This document shows, in pieces, positions 47,261 through 57,423 of a stretch of 64,000 nt of DNA. The notes beneath the pieces are model-generated. The model ran no database searches and was not told where the DNA came from. It was given only the letters and a program-made list of their open reading frames with translations. How positions within the stretch are numbered: the first letter of the stretch is position 1; every line of letters starts with the position of its first letter. This DNA comes from Multifurca ochricompacta. Lineage: Eukaryota > Basidiomycota > Agaricomycetes > Russulales > Russulaceae. A program made the position numbers and the translations under genes. The DNA lies in NCBI GenBank assembly GCA_022496185.1, contig WTXG01000138.1:32597-96596 (forward strand), read 5' to 3'.

Positions 47261-48556
47261 CTAGAAACGCGCACCATCGTCATCCTGGACCAAATCCACA
47301 TAATCGTCCACCAAATTCCGATCTTCTATCGTGTAAGTCTCATCTGCGGCGCATTGGTGTGTGCGCAGAAACCCGTATGGGCCACGTCGTCTGCACTGGC
47401 GACACAGGTCGTAGACAGGGCAGTCGAGCTCGCGATGTCCCGCATTGTGCCGTAGACATTTTCCACACCATCCCGAGGGGTTGACGATGGTGGGAGCGAC
47501 GCCCAGACGTCGAAAAATACAGAATCGGCTCCAGTGTAGGTTACTCCGGCAGTGACGACACCATTTGCGGTTGAGCAGGCAATTCCAGCTGATATGATAC
47601 TTGCTGTCACATCGCCAGCAAGTCTCTCCGCGGGGATTCTCGTGCATACGTGGCATCTCGAATCGGTTCGGCAACAGTTGTGGTGCCGCTCCTAGTGATC
47701 ATGGGGGAAGGGGTCGTGCGTAGGTGTCTGCGTACCTCTCGGCAATTGTCTGATAAGTGTCCCCTTTCTCCAGTCACTTCCGAATCTCCGTCAACTCCTG
47801 CTCCACTTGAAACATCCCCCTCGTAAGCCTTGTCATCTGCTTTGCATATTCTTTGTATTGGGTGTTGAGCGTAGTGCGAAGTGTAAGGGTTTTCCGCAGC
47901 CTCATTACTTCGGCCTTGAGGCGCGGGAGTCGCATGTCGTTCATCACCTCATCAATTGCAAATGCGCGGGGATCGTCAGCTGCAAGGTGTCCCAACTGTT
48001 CGTCACTCATCATGTGGTGAAGACGGCCTGTATACCGTTCCTCCAAATAAACCGGGGCCCCGTAGACAGGCCCATCCTTCTTCATACATCCCACAACATC
48101 CATCCCTCCATTAGTGTAGAAGATATACTTTGCTATGACCTTCTCCCCGTCAGCCATGGTGATTTCGAGAGGGAAATACATTGACGAATTGGGGTTGTTG
48201 GCAAAGAATGGGAATTCGGGTACTTCGTCATCTTGTTCCATACTGATGAGGTCATTGGGGTGGGGTTCTTTGGCATGGGTGAAATCATCGTCGGGGTTAG
48301 GTGATTGATTCTTGACTCGTTCTTCCGCAGCCTCGTAGTCAATAGGGGAGGAAGGATGAGTGGAGGGGTGAGCGGAGGGAAAAGCCTCTACAACCACATG
48401 AGTGGCAGCGAAGGCGTCGATAGCAGCGGAGGCAGCAATGAAAGAGGAAGACATATCAGTTGTGGTTAGGACGTTGCTGGTGGAGCGTTGTTCTGGGGAA
48501 AAGAGGTCAGGAGTTTGTCCGCCTTTTAATTGTTCTTTGGCGCTTGGGGATGTCAT
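47261..48556 (-). pseudogene. Gypsy E third ORF: coiled-coil, multi-zinc-knuckle protein
   Basis: Downstream of the chromodomain, one frame of about 432 codons runs from ATG 48556 to 47261 with only two stops, near 47774 and 47703. Both are TGA where the context (EIRK-x-LEKGDTYQ; PP-x-SLGAAPQ) or copy D implies Arg. The ATG overlaps the pol stop as ATGA. The protein has an acidic low-complexity N-terminus, a folded-looking block (PEFPFFANNPNSSMYFPLEI, GPVYGAPVYLEERYTGRLHH), a basic helical segment (LKAEVMRLRKTLTLRTTLN) and, near 47640-47350, knuckles CWRCDSKYHISWNC and CRHCRSNLHWSRFC (both C-x2-C-x4-H-x4-C), then CGKCLRHNAGHRELDC and CRQC. No membrane segment is seen. Function unknown; an RNA- or DNA-binding accessory role is inferred. 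Confidence 0.78.
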
Positions 48557-51500
48557 AAGTGGAACTCCTTAATCAGGTCCGGAGCAAAGATATTCCCAGT
48601 TGGTTCCCACAAATTGTCAGAGTCTGGGAAACCCTTCCACTTGATCAGGTAATGCAGCTTGCGCCCTTGGCCTCGATAGGCGGAGTTTACAATCCACTCC
48701 ACTTCCCATTCCGCTTCTCCATTTACTAACTCTGGTGGAGGTTTTGGGAAGTTCTCTCCATGAATGGGCGTTTCCTTGTATGGTGTGAGAAGCTTGGCAT
48801 GGAAGACTGGGTGAATCTTCCATGTGGGAGGAAGATTGAGCTCATATGACACATCCGATAGTTTCCTTGTGATTCTGAAAGGTCCGTGACGTCGGGGTGC
48901 CAGTTTAGCTGTGGGATGTGACGTATGAATGTGCTTCCCTTCCAGCCAAACCTGTTCATTGGCTTGATAAGGTGTGAATTTTGAGGGCTTATCCGATAAG
49001 GTCTGTTGTGCCTTCAGCAGGTTTTCATTGGCTGATTTTCGGATCTCATCCCATTGGTCAAGTCGCTGTGAGGTTGTGGGGACGTTCGTTGGCTTATCAG
49101 TCCATGTGGTGCGTGGTACCCAGCCCATGATAAGGGAGAATGGGGGGGTCTTTGTTGTGCCATTAGGCCAGGAGTTATGCGCAAACTCTGCTGTTGCCAG
49201 CCAGTCTGCCCAGTCGTCCTGTCGTCCGTTGCACCAGAATCGGAGGTATTGCTCCAGCCATTGATTGGTACGCTCTGACTGTCCATCTGTTTGGGGGTGG
49301 TAGGCTGTTGAGATATTCTGCTGTATGTCCAGAACCCTGCACAGTGCTCTGGCGAATGTCGAGGTAAAGCATGGGTCTCAGTCAGAGATGATCTTCTCTG
49401 GGAGACCGTAATGTCGGTAGACATGGTCGAGATAGAGTTTGGCTACTCCTTCAGCTGTGATAGACTCCCTGCATGGGATGAAGAGTGCTGCTTTAGAGTA
49501 ATCATGGTCTGTGATGGTCAAAATGGAGTCAAAGCCTCTGGAGTTGGGTAGTTTGACTATGAAATCCATGGCAATCGTCTGGAATGGCAGAGATGTGGTG
49601 GGAGTGATGGGAAACGTCGCCGGAGGGTGTGGGTGCGTATTTACTTTGTTAGCCTGGCAGTCTGCGCATCCCTTCATGTAAGCTTCAATGTCCTTTTTCA
49701 TGTTGGGCCACCAGTAGTCTTGTTTGGCAAGAGCGTAAGTGTTGGCAATGCCTGGGTGACCAGCAGAGGGGAGATCGTGGTGAAAATGGATCACCCCCCT
49801 CTTAATGTTGTCGCCACCGGTGACAACAAGACAATCTCCGTCTTTCCACCAGAGACCATTGACCTCTTTCAGGTTATGTGCGTCGGCCCATGAGCGGCAT
49901 AGCTCTGGGTTCATGTTTTGCGAGACTTGTGCCCATAGGTCCATATCATGGAGGCTGACTATGGCTGTTTTAGCAAACACTTCTTCTGGGAGGACGGTTA
50001 CATGGTCATTGTCGTCCTCCCCTGTGTGCATGTCTGGCCTTCGTGACAGTGCATCCGCTCGCGCATTCTGGCTTCCCGCAATATGCTTCAGGGTAAAGTC
50101 GTATTCTTCAAGCTCTAAGACCTCTCGTGCTACATGTCGACTGATTTTATGGGGTTCCTTCCAGTACAATAGGTTAGAGTGGTCCGTATAGATGACTGTT
50201 TTGTGGGGGTTCCCGGCAAGGTACAGCCGCCAATGTCGTAGTGCTTTGACTATGGCTAGGAGTTCCCGGTCCCAAATGTCGTAATTTCGCTCAGCGGATG
50301 AAAAGGTTTCTGAATAGTATGCCACCGGGTGAAGTACTTGCAAGCTGTCCCTTTGGTATAATACAGCCCCATTCGCGAAATGGGAGGCGTCCACTTCTAA
50401 CTCGAAGGGACGGCTCAGGTCAGGTTGGATAAGTACTGGTTCCGAGCCAACTAGATCTTTAATCCGTTCAAATGCTTGTTGCTGTTCGGTACTCCAATGC
50501 CAGGGCACATCCTTTTTCAGGAGATCGTTCAAGGGCCATGCTATGCCCGAGAATCCTTTGACAAAACGTCAGTAGAAGTTACAAAATCCAATAAAGGATT
50601 GGACGTCCTTGACACAAGTCGGCGTCAGCCATTCCCGAATTCCTTGTACCTTGACAGGGTCCATGCGCACTTGTCCACCCTCCAGGATTACTCCCAGGTA
50701 CTCAACGCTATGCTGCTCAAAGGAGCATTTCGCAGGTTTGAGGTACAAATCATGCTCATGCAATATATCCAGCACCTGATGCACCCGTTCTCGGTGGTGG
50801 TTTAGATCATTGGTGGTGGCAACCAGGATGTCGTCCATGTAGACTATCACTTCGCCAGTAAGGATGAGGTCTCGAAAGATATGGTTCATCATGGATTGGA
50901 ATGTTGCTGGTGAGTTTGTAAGCCCAAAGAACATAACATTCGGTTCGAACAATCCTTGATTTGTTTTGAATGCCGCCTTGCACTGGTCTCCCTCCTTGAT
51001 TCTAATATTGTTGTAACCCCAGCATACGTCCATTTTCGAAAAGAGGGATTTATCCCTCATGGTGTCAATGAGTTCGGAAATGAGGGGCAAGGGATAGGCA
51101 TTCTTCACAGTATACGTATTGATTTTCCGGTAGTCTTGGACTGGTCATAGCTTGCCATCCTTCTTTTTGATAAAGAAGAAGGGTGAGGCATATTGCGACT
51201 TGGACGGGCGAATGTATCCCTTGGCTAAGTGTTCTTTGAGGAATTCAGTGAGTGCCACTTGCTCAGTTTGGGACAGTGGGTAGACTTTGCAGTCTATGGC
51301 GGCTGGCGTGTCTGGGAGAGGTCGATGGCATGGTCCCATGGCCGCTCTGGGGGAAAACGATGTGATTCCTCTTCAGAGAATATTCTCCAATGCCGCTGAT
51401 AGGCATTTGGCACTACATCATGATAGGTCCTCTCAGCTTGTCCCTGCACGGCCTTTTGGGCCAGTTCTGATGCTTTGGTCACATAACATTGGCCAGGGTC

Positions 51501-51990
51501 ATCCCCTTCTTCTGTCCGTGTAGTCCTGACTATTGGATGCCTGATTGCATAATCATAGCCCAGTGACGTGATGATGGTTGGGTACGAGTCCCTGTCCATG
51601 GTCGCATCAGCCCAGTTAATTTTTGGTTCGAAAGCCGCAAGCCAGGGATATCCCAGGATAAGATCTTCATCCCCCAAATCCGTAATCAAAAAGCGAATGA
51701 CCTTCGTCATTTCCCCAACCTGGACTTTTAGGTCCGTATAGTGAGTGATCTTTCCGGTGCAATTGGCCGTTCCGTCGATATTCCAAATGTTCTTTTCCTG
51801 GGGAAGTGCCAGTCTTCCCAGACCCATGGTTCTGATTAATCGCGAATGGATAAAATTGTCTGTGGCTCCAGAGTCCACTAAGATATCTCAGTCAGCCGTC
51901 CTCTGTGTAGTTTCAAAATGAACTGGTATTTTTAATGACTTGAATCGACTAGCATACACAGAGGTAACATGGAGTGCTCTTGCCCAGGCC
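48553..51990 (-). pseudogene. Gypsy E pol: protease, RT, RNase H, integrase, chromodomain
   Basis: Begins in the -1 frame relative to gag (FLLGSNPSAWARALHVTS). Protease DSGATDNF near 51876, RT YMDDILVATT near 50845-50815, RNase H 50530-50150, integrase zinc domain HHDLPSAGHPGIANTY about 49785 with GCADCQANK about 49660, integrase core to about 49200, and chromodomain HYLIKWKGFPDSDNLWEP near 48650-48590. TGA stops occur at about 51897, 51144, 50570 and 49380; three sit at Arg positions conserved in sisters (KLRPVQ, NFYRRF, SDRDPRF types). The terminal TGA overlaps the ATG of the next ORF. Confidence 0.9.
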
Positions 51991-52003
51991 GATGGGTTTG
52001 AGC

Positions 52004-52020
52004 CTAACAAAAATCCTTCT
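52004..52020 (-). promoter_or_regulatory. Possible -1 frameshift site between gag and pol
   Basis: The minus strand reads AAGGATTTTTGTTAG. Gag reads GAT-TTT-TGT-TAG; pol reads GGA-TTT-TTG-TTA. The GGATTTTTG core is preserved in A (near 505), where TGA follows TTT directly, and in D (near 39017). Slippage of tRNA-Phe on five U's is the simplest model; unproven. Confidence 0.45.
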
Positions 52021-53515
52021 TTGCAAATGCCTTTTCTACTAAAATGGCGTGCACTTCTTCACTTTCTTTCATCATATTAGCCCATATATCCTGGGCTTTC
52101 TCCTCTTTTGACCTCTTGTCCACGGTAGGCGGGTTGTTCTGAGCAGGGCTTTCTGGCGCAACAGTTGCCGCGGCGACGCGTACCCCCTTTTTGGGACAGT
52201 CCCAAGACATATGTCCTAACGCTCTGCAGCGAAAGCACCGTCCTTCCTTCATTAACGTCTGCCGCTCATCCTCTGTGAGTGCTGCCCGAGCTCGGGCTCG
52301 ATCTGCAGAGGTATCCATAGCGTTTGGATCCCGCTGGGTATGCTGGGCAGGTTTTACTCCGAAGGCAGTCTTCCACTGATCTCGGGTCTTTCCTTTCTTG
52401 GTGTCGACTCCAAATCGCATCTGGAAATCCAGATAGTCCTGTTGCTGCCGTCGGGCAGCATCAACCCAAGTGTCCCAATCATGAGGGTGGTGGAACTGTA
52501 TGATGTTTTTGACTAGTGGATTGGGTAGTCCTTGCAAGAAGAGGTCCAGTGTGGCCTCCTCATCTGTGTCATAGCCGGCTCTGTTGGCCAGGCTTCTGAA
52601 CTTAGCCACATATGCGTCAAGTTCTCCCTTCTCCATTCTGAGGGACTTCAGCTCCTGCGCTGCTTTTTGCTTGGCCTGCCTGTCTGTGAAGGCGTCCTTA
52701 AATCTTTCAGCTATGGTCTCCCAAAGACCTTCGCTTGTGGTTCGTCGCCCACTCTCAACCTGCTCATTCAGCCACTCTAATTGTTCCATAGTCCAGTCAT
52801 CCACCACATCCCCTCGTATCAGGGAAAGAAACAGATTGGCGCGTTGGAATGGGTTGACGATCTGTGGGACATCATGATTGAAGTTTTTAAATGTCGTGAA
52901 CTCCAACATGAACTTCTTGCTTTGTGAACGGTCCCCCGCGAATGTCTGAGGCAACACTCCTGACAAATGTCCTGAAGGGGGGGGAATGTTTGGAGGTGGT
53001 GCCACAGGAGCTGGTGGGGCGGGGTCCGGAAGTTGGGCGGCAATGGTAGACATGGATGGGTGGGATGGGGTGATGGTGTTTGTGGATTGTATCGATATCT
53101 GGGGAGTTGTCAAAGCAGGGGCTCTGATTGTGACAACTGCGGGTGCAACCGGAAACGTAGATGCTGCTAATGCTGGTGCTTCTTCACTAAGTTCTTCTAC
53201 GTACTCCTCTGGTTCGGAGTCCATGACAATGGCCGGGGGATTTTCTCTCCACGGGCCTAGTCCAAATTCAGGTGGGGCAGGTCCTGTGGTGACCCAAGAG
53301 TGTCGGCTGTCCGAGTATCGGATGTGATACCAAACTCTCTTTTCGTCGTCATATTCTACCAGTTGGTATCTTCCGTTGTAATAGACGTAGTATCCAAACT
53401 CGGATTCAAAGTCTTTCCAGGTGGCAGAGCCAAGTACTTGCTGTGAAAGATTATGCTCGTCTCTGCGTTCGATGAGTTCTTCCTGGAAGAGGGTCTGACT
53501 GCGGCTGGAAGCCAC
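52004..53515 (-). CDS. Gypsy E Gag, intact (503 aa)
   Basis: Structural protein, start ATG 53515 (MASSRSQTLFQEELIERRDE). N-terminal region about residues 1-90, Pro/Ala-rich linker, capsid-like helices (TFAGDRSQSKKFMLEFTTFK; AFTDRQAKQKAAQELKSLRM; GLPNPLVKNIIQFHHPHDW), then one CCHC knuckle CFRCRALGHMSWDC (about 52240-52200). It ends KKDFC and a stop in a T-run where pol starts in the -1 frame. The only long coding frame of the D/E family still open end to end. Confidence 0.9.
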   Translation of the reverse strand: MASSRSQTLFQEELIERRDEHNLSQQVLGSATWKDFESEFGYYVYYNGRYQLVEYDDEKRVWYHIRYSDSRHSWVTTGPAPPEFGLGPWRENPPAIVMDSEPEEYVEELSEEAPALAASTFPVAPAVVTIRAPALTTPQISIQSTNTITPSHPSMSTIAAQLPDPAPPAPVAPPPNIPPPSGHLSGVLPQTFAGDRSQSKKFMLEFTTFKNFNHDVPQIVNPFQRANLFLSLIRGDVVDDWTMEQLEWLNEQVESGRRTTSEGLWETIAERFKDAFTDRQAKQKAAQELKSLRMEKGELDAYVAKFRSLANRAGYDTDEEATLDLFLQGLPNPLVKNIIQFHHPHDWDTWVDAARRQQQDYLDFQMRFGVDTKKGKTRDQWKTAFGVKPAQHTQRDPNAMDTSADRARARAALTEDERQTLMKEGRCFRCRALGHMSWDCPKKGVRVAAATVAPESPAQNNPPTVDKRSKEEKAQDIWANMMKESEEVHAILVEKAFAKKDFC

Positions 53516-53521
53516 TGTGAG

Positions 53522-53532
53522 AGACTCGACTT
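53522..53532 (-). other. Self-primer binding site of Gypsy E
   Basis: The minus strand reads AAGTCGAGTCT two bases inside the LTR, exactly complementary to AGACTCGACTT in the 5' LTR (53756-53766), predicted to be the first bases of the transcript. Confidence 0.72.
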
Positions 53533-53534
53533 GA

Positions 53535-54120
53535 TGTTACGTCCGGTGTGAGACGTCCTGCACAACTTGTGCGACAGCTTTGTATGCTTGTTCAGATAAG
53601 AAGTCAATAGGACTTCTTGGAGTCAAAATGGATGAGTCAAAGTCAAAAGGGCTGTTCCTTATGACAATGTTGAGCAGAAAGTGCCAAAAGCACTGAGACA
53701 ATCGAGTCAAGGTTTCAAGGGGAAGGTCCAGAAGACAAACACCGATGTATTCAATAAGTCGAGTCTGAGCTCTACAAGATAGCTACAGCGGGCTTATATA
53801 CGTAATTCAGTGGGCGTCTATAAGATAAGAACACGGAGTCAAGTGGGCCTGAATATCCGAAAGCAGAGGGCATAAAGCCTGGCTTCTGATAGGGAACTAA
53901 GTAAGTGTCCAATCCTAAGATAAGAGGATAGCAAGATAAGAGGGATAAGCATAGGCAAACAGTGTATATACAAGTCCAAACAACAGTCACAGGGAAGGGA
54001 GCAGTGCATGTGAGGGATCCCACAAAGGAGACGTGATGAGGAAGTGTAACGTCGGTGGGCGAGTGGGGTCTCTATTGGGGAGGGTAAAGAAAATAGGGCT
54101 GCTGGGCCCTGGTCGTAACA
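53535..54120 (-). repeat. 5' LTR of Gypsy E (586 bp)
   Basis: Starts TGTTACGTCCGGTGTGAG and ends GGTCGTAACA on plus. It is followed by CTGTA and Copia C gag. Confidence 0.94.
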
Positions 54121-54674
54121 CTGTAGGATGGAGGTAGGGATTGGAGCAAGATGAAGCTCAACTGGAGATCTGAGATCTCCATCCCATTTTCCTTGAGAGT
54201 ACTCCTCACATCCAACACATGCTGCAACTGGGGCCTGAATTGCTTTCCTTCTTCCAAGTGGAAGGAGGATACAGAGCACCACAAGTTGTAGGTGGCCATG
54301 CTTCCTACTGAGCCATAGAGCAATTCCAAATGCTCATACTTGGCATTGACAGAAGGATAAGTTCTGTCTGAGGCAATTTGGGAGTATGTTTCTGGTGATG
54401 TGACCATCACCAGAACTCCCATGAGGACTTCCTCCACCCTGTTCCATTCTACGTACATGGGCTCCGACCATTGTGCGAAGTGTTTGGCGTACTCGTCATC
54501 CTTTTCTCCATCCTCTGGTTTGGGGGGATTAAGGAATTCTGGGGCATCATGCGTGATGTGCCTCTTCATTCCATTGATCCTCAGCAGGGCAGTGAATGAC
54601 ACCAACCACTGCTGCCAGTTGGAGCCATCAAGTTTATCAAACTTGAAAGTGGGGGGGAAGACAATGGAAGACAT

Positions 54675-55606
54675 ATTTGAGATGATTTTTAAGGGATTTG
54701 ATCCTGGTTCCAAGGAGCAGTTAGAACCAGTTGTCCAGGTCTCATTTAAGAGGGCCCATCCATTCTGTGGTGCTATGCTTCAGAACTTAAAAAAGTCCTG
54801 CCTCTGATGTGCAACTTCTAAGTAGTATAGTAAACTGTCTAGTGCCATCTACAACAAGTCCTAAGCCCACATCAGGGGGACATTGTGTAAATAGATGGGG
54901 AGTCATGTCATGGAGGAGCCAACTGCAAGTTCCACTAGAGACAAAGGGTATAGAGCCCTTCCTCTAGTGCTGGTGGTGGAGTCCATGATTAAGCCCTAGA
55001 TGATTGGGGCCATGACTATAGTAGACTATTGAGTTTCCTCTGGTTGGGGCAGACCCCCAATGAAAGCAGCAGGTACTCCTGCCCAGAGACAAAACCCTCT
55101 AGCTACTGTGTAAATACTATAGTAGTTCAAGCCTACTTGTATCGAGCCCAAGCGTCATGGGAGTGACTACCCATGCCTTGTTCTAGACCCTAAACTCTAC
55201 CAGCAGGTCGCTAAACCTGGCTTACGGATCAAGCCAAGCATTGACTGAACCTATGGCCCCAAGCCTTCTGGGCAAGTGGCCTACTAAGACTATTCTATGG
55301 GATGAAAACCCAGCTACAACTATGAATACTATTTACTTAGAGCGCACATGAGGAACTCAAGGTGTTTCACCCACTTAGGGTCCCTCATCACCTCTTGCAA
55401 GAATCCCCTGAGGGACTAGCCAGACAGATCAAGGTGGGCACATGTAGCGCACCACCTTGTGGATAGTTAAGGGCAAGAGAAAAAGATCGAAGCTCACTGA
55501 AGACTTTGATTGGGAAGAGAGGAGTCTTGAAGCAGTGAGCTTGAAGAAAGGTTGGACTGATCAAAAGAAAGAGCAGATCAGTAAAGCGTGCCCAGGGCCC
55601 ATAACC
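54675..55606 (-). other. Leader and half-tRNA primer site of Copia C
   Basis: Reverse complement of the Copia B leader. Next to the LTR it reads GGTTATGGGCCCTGGGC on minus, the initiator tRNA-Met half-complement. No coding frame is supported. Confidence 0.7.
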
Positions 55607-56114
55607 TGTCGAACAGGCATGAGGCGCAGCATACTGACTGTGAAAGTTAGTGTGTAAGGCTAAAAGACAAGTTACTTCAGAGGTAGAAGAAACTCTATAT
55701 TACTATACTACACACCTAAAAGACAAGTTCTATATACAGAGTTAGTCTAGAGGTAATGAAGATAGTAGAGAGGATGACTTACACTTCAGAGGTAGAAGAA
55801 ACTCTGAAGTGTAAGAGATGAAACAGACACCCTTATATACAATCCAAGGGGTGGTCTGTGCACTGGGAATAAGTCCACAAGTGCCGGACAAAGTCCAAAC
55901 AATAAACAAGAGGGAATAAGGCCATTGGCCAGTATGGAATCACATGCTTGTACATCATTAGTAAGGTACATCAGTCAGCTACTGCAGAATGTGAGAAAGA
56001 AAGTAATAAAGATATAGTAAAAGTCTGAAACTCCGGTATCTAATCTAGTCCACAAAGTAGCTAATCTAATCTCCTGATGCCTGAAGCATCACCAAACACA
56101 TACTGTGTTCAACA
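55607..56114 (-). repeat. 5' LTR of Copia C
   Basis: Starts TGTCGAACAGGCATG and ends TGTGTTCAACA on plus, about 508 bp; the CpG in GGCGCAG is CA in the partner LTR. Confidence 0.92.
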
Positions 56115-56175
56115 CTTTTACTTTACTATACTGAATATTCTCCTTTACTTACAAAGACACTAGAATACTTGTATT

Positions 56176-56483
56176 TAGTGTTGTGATGGCCCCAGCTTGG
56201 CCTGAAGCCACAGCTTAGGCCTGGCTTTTGGCGGCTTAGGCTTTTCAAAACTCAAGCCTGGGCCATAGTGACAGCTTCCAGCTGGCTTAGGCCCAGCTCA
56301 GGCCCAAGCCATGGCTTTACAGCGTCAAATCAAGTTTTAAGCTGCATTTTTTGAAGGACTTGTAGTTTACATTATATCAACCCCTAGCCACTGCTTTGGC
56401 CTTCTGCCATATTATGTCTCCCATTTAATTCCTGTAACATAAGTTGTCTTATTTTAGCTTGTATCAATAACAGCATTTGTAAC
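56176..56483. repeat. Truncated, CpG-depleted hAT (H4 family)
   Basis: Begins TAGTGTTGTGATGGCC and follows H4 for about 300 bp. By eye nearly every CpG in the first 150 bp of H4 is TpG or CpA here. It ends where another hAT terminus begins. Confidence 0.75.
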
Positions 56484-56808
56484 TAGTGTTCACCACAGGT
56501 AACCTGTGGGTAAAAACACATGGACCCATACCTGTACCCATATGTACCCAGACCCTTACACCAAGGGTACGGGTTTGCCATACTACAGGTACAGGTACAC
56601 CATGGGTTGTATACCTGCAGGTAAGGGTAGATATTTACATTTCAAGTCTGATAGCCCAGAATAACATTGTACTACTTAAGCTATAATCCATTTGTCATCT
56701 GGCCATTCTTCATTGTTTTTGGTATCAGGTTGAGATGCTGCATACTTTAAATCAGCAGTCTCTACATAACCTGCCTTTGTCCAAGCTCCCAAACACAGAA
56801 GAGCCTGA
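56484..56808. repeat. hAT terminus with ACCTGT/ACCCAT subterminal repeats
   Basis: Starts TAGTGTTCACCACAGG and carries repeated GGTACAGGTAC-like units to about 56630, then unassigned sequence up to the Gypsy G LTR. No second end was found; probably truncated or interrupted by G. Confidence 0.5.
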
Positions 56809-57402
56809 TGTTACAAACCCCACTGTGTCGTCTGTTTTCCTTTCTCTATCATGTGACTTGCTGTTGGGATGTGTTTGTCCCCTTTGTTGACTGTGTTGTG
56901 ACTGGCTTTGTCTTTGTTTGTTCCTTATCTCTGACTCCTGCTGTGCTTATCTATGACTCATACTTTACATCAGAACGCTTACATATTTTCCCACCAGAAT
57001 CGCGGCTATACCAGATTCGTCTACGTATATTCTCACCTGGCCCACTTGACTCCATTCCCTCTCCGGATATATTACAACTTCGTTGATACACCGAGTACGA
57101 TACTCCGATTCAGACTCCGATCTCTATTACGTATATAAGGCCTGCCTAGATAGCCTGTATGCCTTAGACTCGACTTCTTAATCGACTTGGTGCATTACCT
57201 TCTGGGTGATTCCTAAGACCCGACCTTTGAATTGTCTCAGTGCTTCTGGCACTCTTCCGCTCACCGGTACTAAGGGATTAGCTCCTTGGTATTGACTTCT
57301 CACCCGAACTCCGTGTACTTGAAAGACAGTGCACACCTGACTTCATAGTTTCGCTACGTGACTTATCACACATCGTGACGAACGCCCGCACCAGGCGTTA
57401 CA
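56809..57402 (+). repeat. 5' LTR of Gypsy G (594 bp)
   Basis: Starts TGTTACAAACCCCAC and ends CCAGGCGTTACA; matches the LTR of A in length and sequence. Confidence 0.93.
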
Positions 57403-57404
57403 TT

Positions 57405-57415
57405 AAGTCGAGTCT
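57405..57415 (+). other. Self-primer binding site of Gypsy G
   Basis: AAGTCGAGTCT is exactly complementary to AGACTCGACTT at 57166-57176, which begins 34 nt after the first T of the TATATAA box. Confidence 0.72.
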
Positions 57416-57423
57416 CCCCCACT

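Larger units (their letters stand above)
46644..54120 (-). mobile_element. Ty3/Gypsy element E, full length, best-preserved copy
   Basis: The 7.48-kb element has two 586-bp LTRs and a perfect 5-bp duplication CTGTA (46639-46643 and 54121-54125) in Copia C gag. It has an intact gag, a pol with a few TGA stops and the third ORF. LTR differences are mostly CpG transitions. It is the most informative copy for the family. Confidence 0.95.
41410..54674 (-). pseudogene. Copia C Gag-Pol in three separated blocks
   Basis: Coding blocks on minus: 54674-54121 (Gag N-terminus, MSSIVFPPTFKFDKL), 46643-43447 (CCHC CFYCQKPGHKANEC, protease WMMDSGATTHFT, integrase YSPQQNGRAERFN, RT YVDDITI) and 42033-41410 (RNase H, STTEAEYMS, to the pol end). 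The long block has no frameshift at the site broken in Copia B. Other defects: a TGA near 46551 (Gln in B), a stop near 43715, and a one-base loss near 41675. Gypsy E, hAT H3 and, downstream, Gypsy D separate the blocks. Confidence 0.9.
33135..56114 (-). mobile_element. Ty1/Copia element C, broken by Gypsy D, Gypsy E and hAT H3
   Basis: Sister of Copia B in reverse orientation. The 3' LTR is 33135-33639 and the 5' LTR 55607-56114. The body is in four blocks: 33640-33651, 41120-42033, 43447-46643 and 54121-55606. The target duplication appears to be CTTTT (56115-56119; at the left end the T-run makes the boundary ambiguous by one base). Removing the three insertions restores colinearity with Copia B. 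Confidence 0.93.

Noticed and set aside
56808..57138. Small proteins (92-103 codons), also at 2312-2675
   Set aside because: LTR sequence of Gypsy A/G; overlapping frames in non-coding DNA with no start context.
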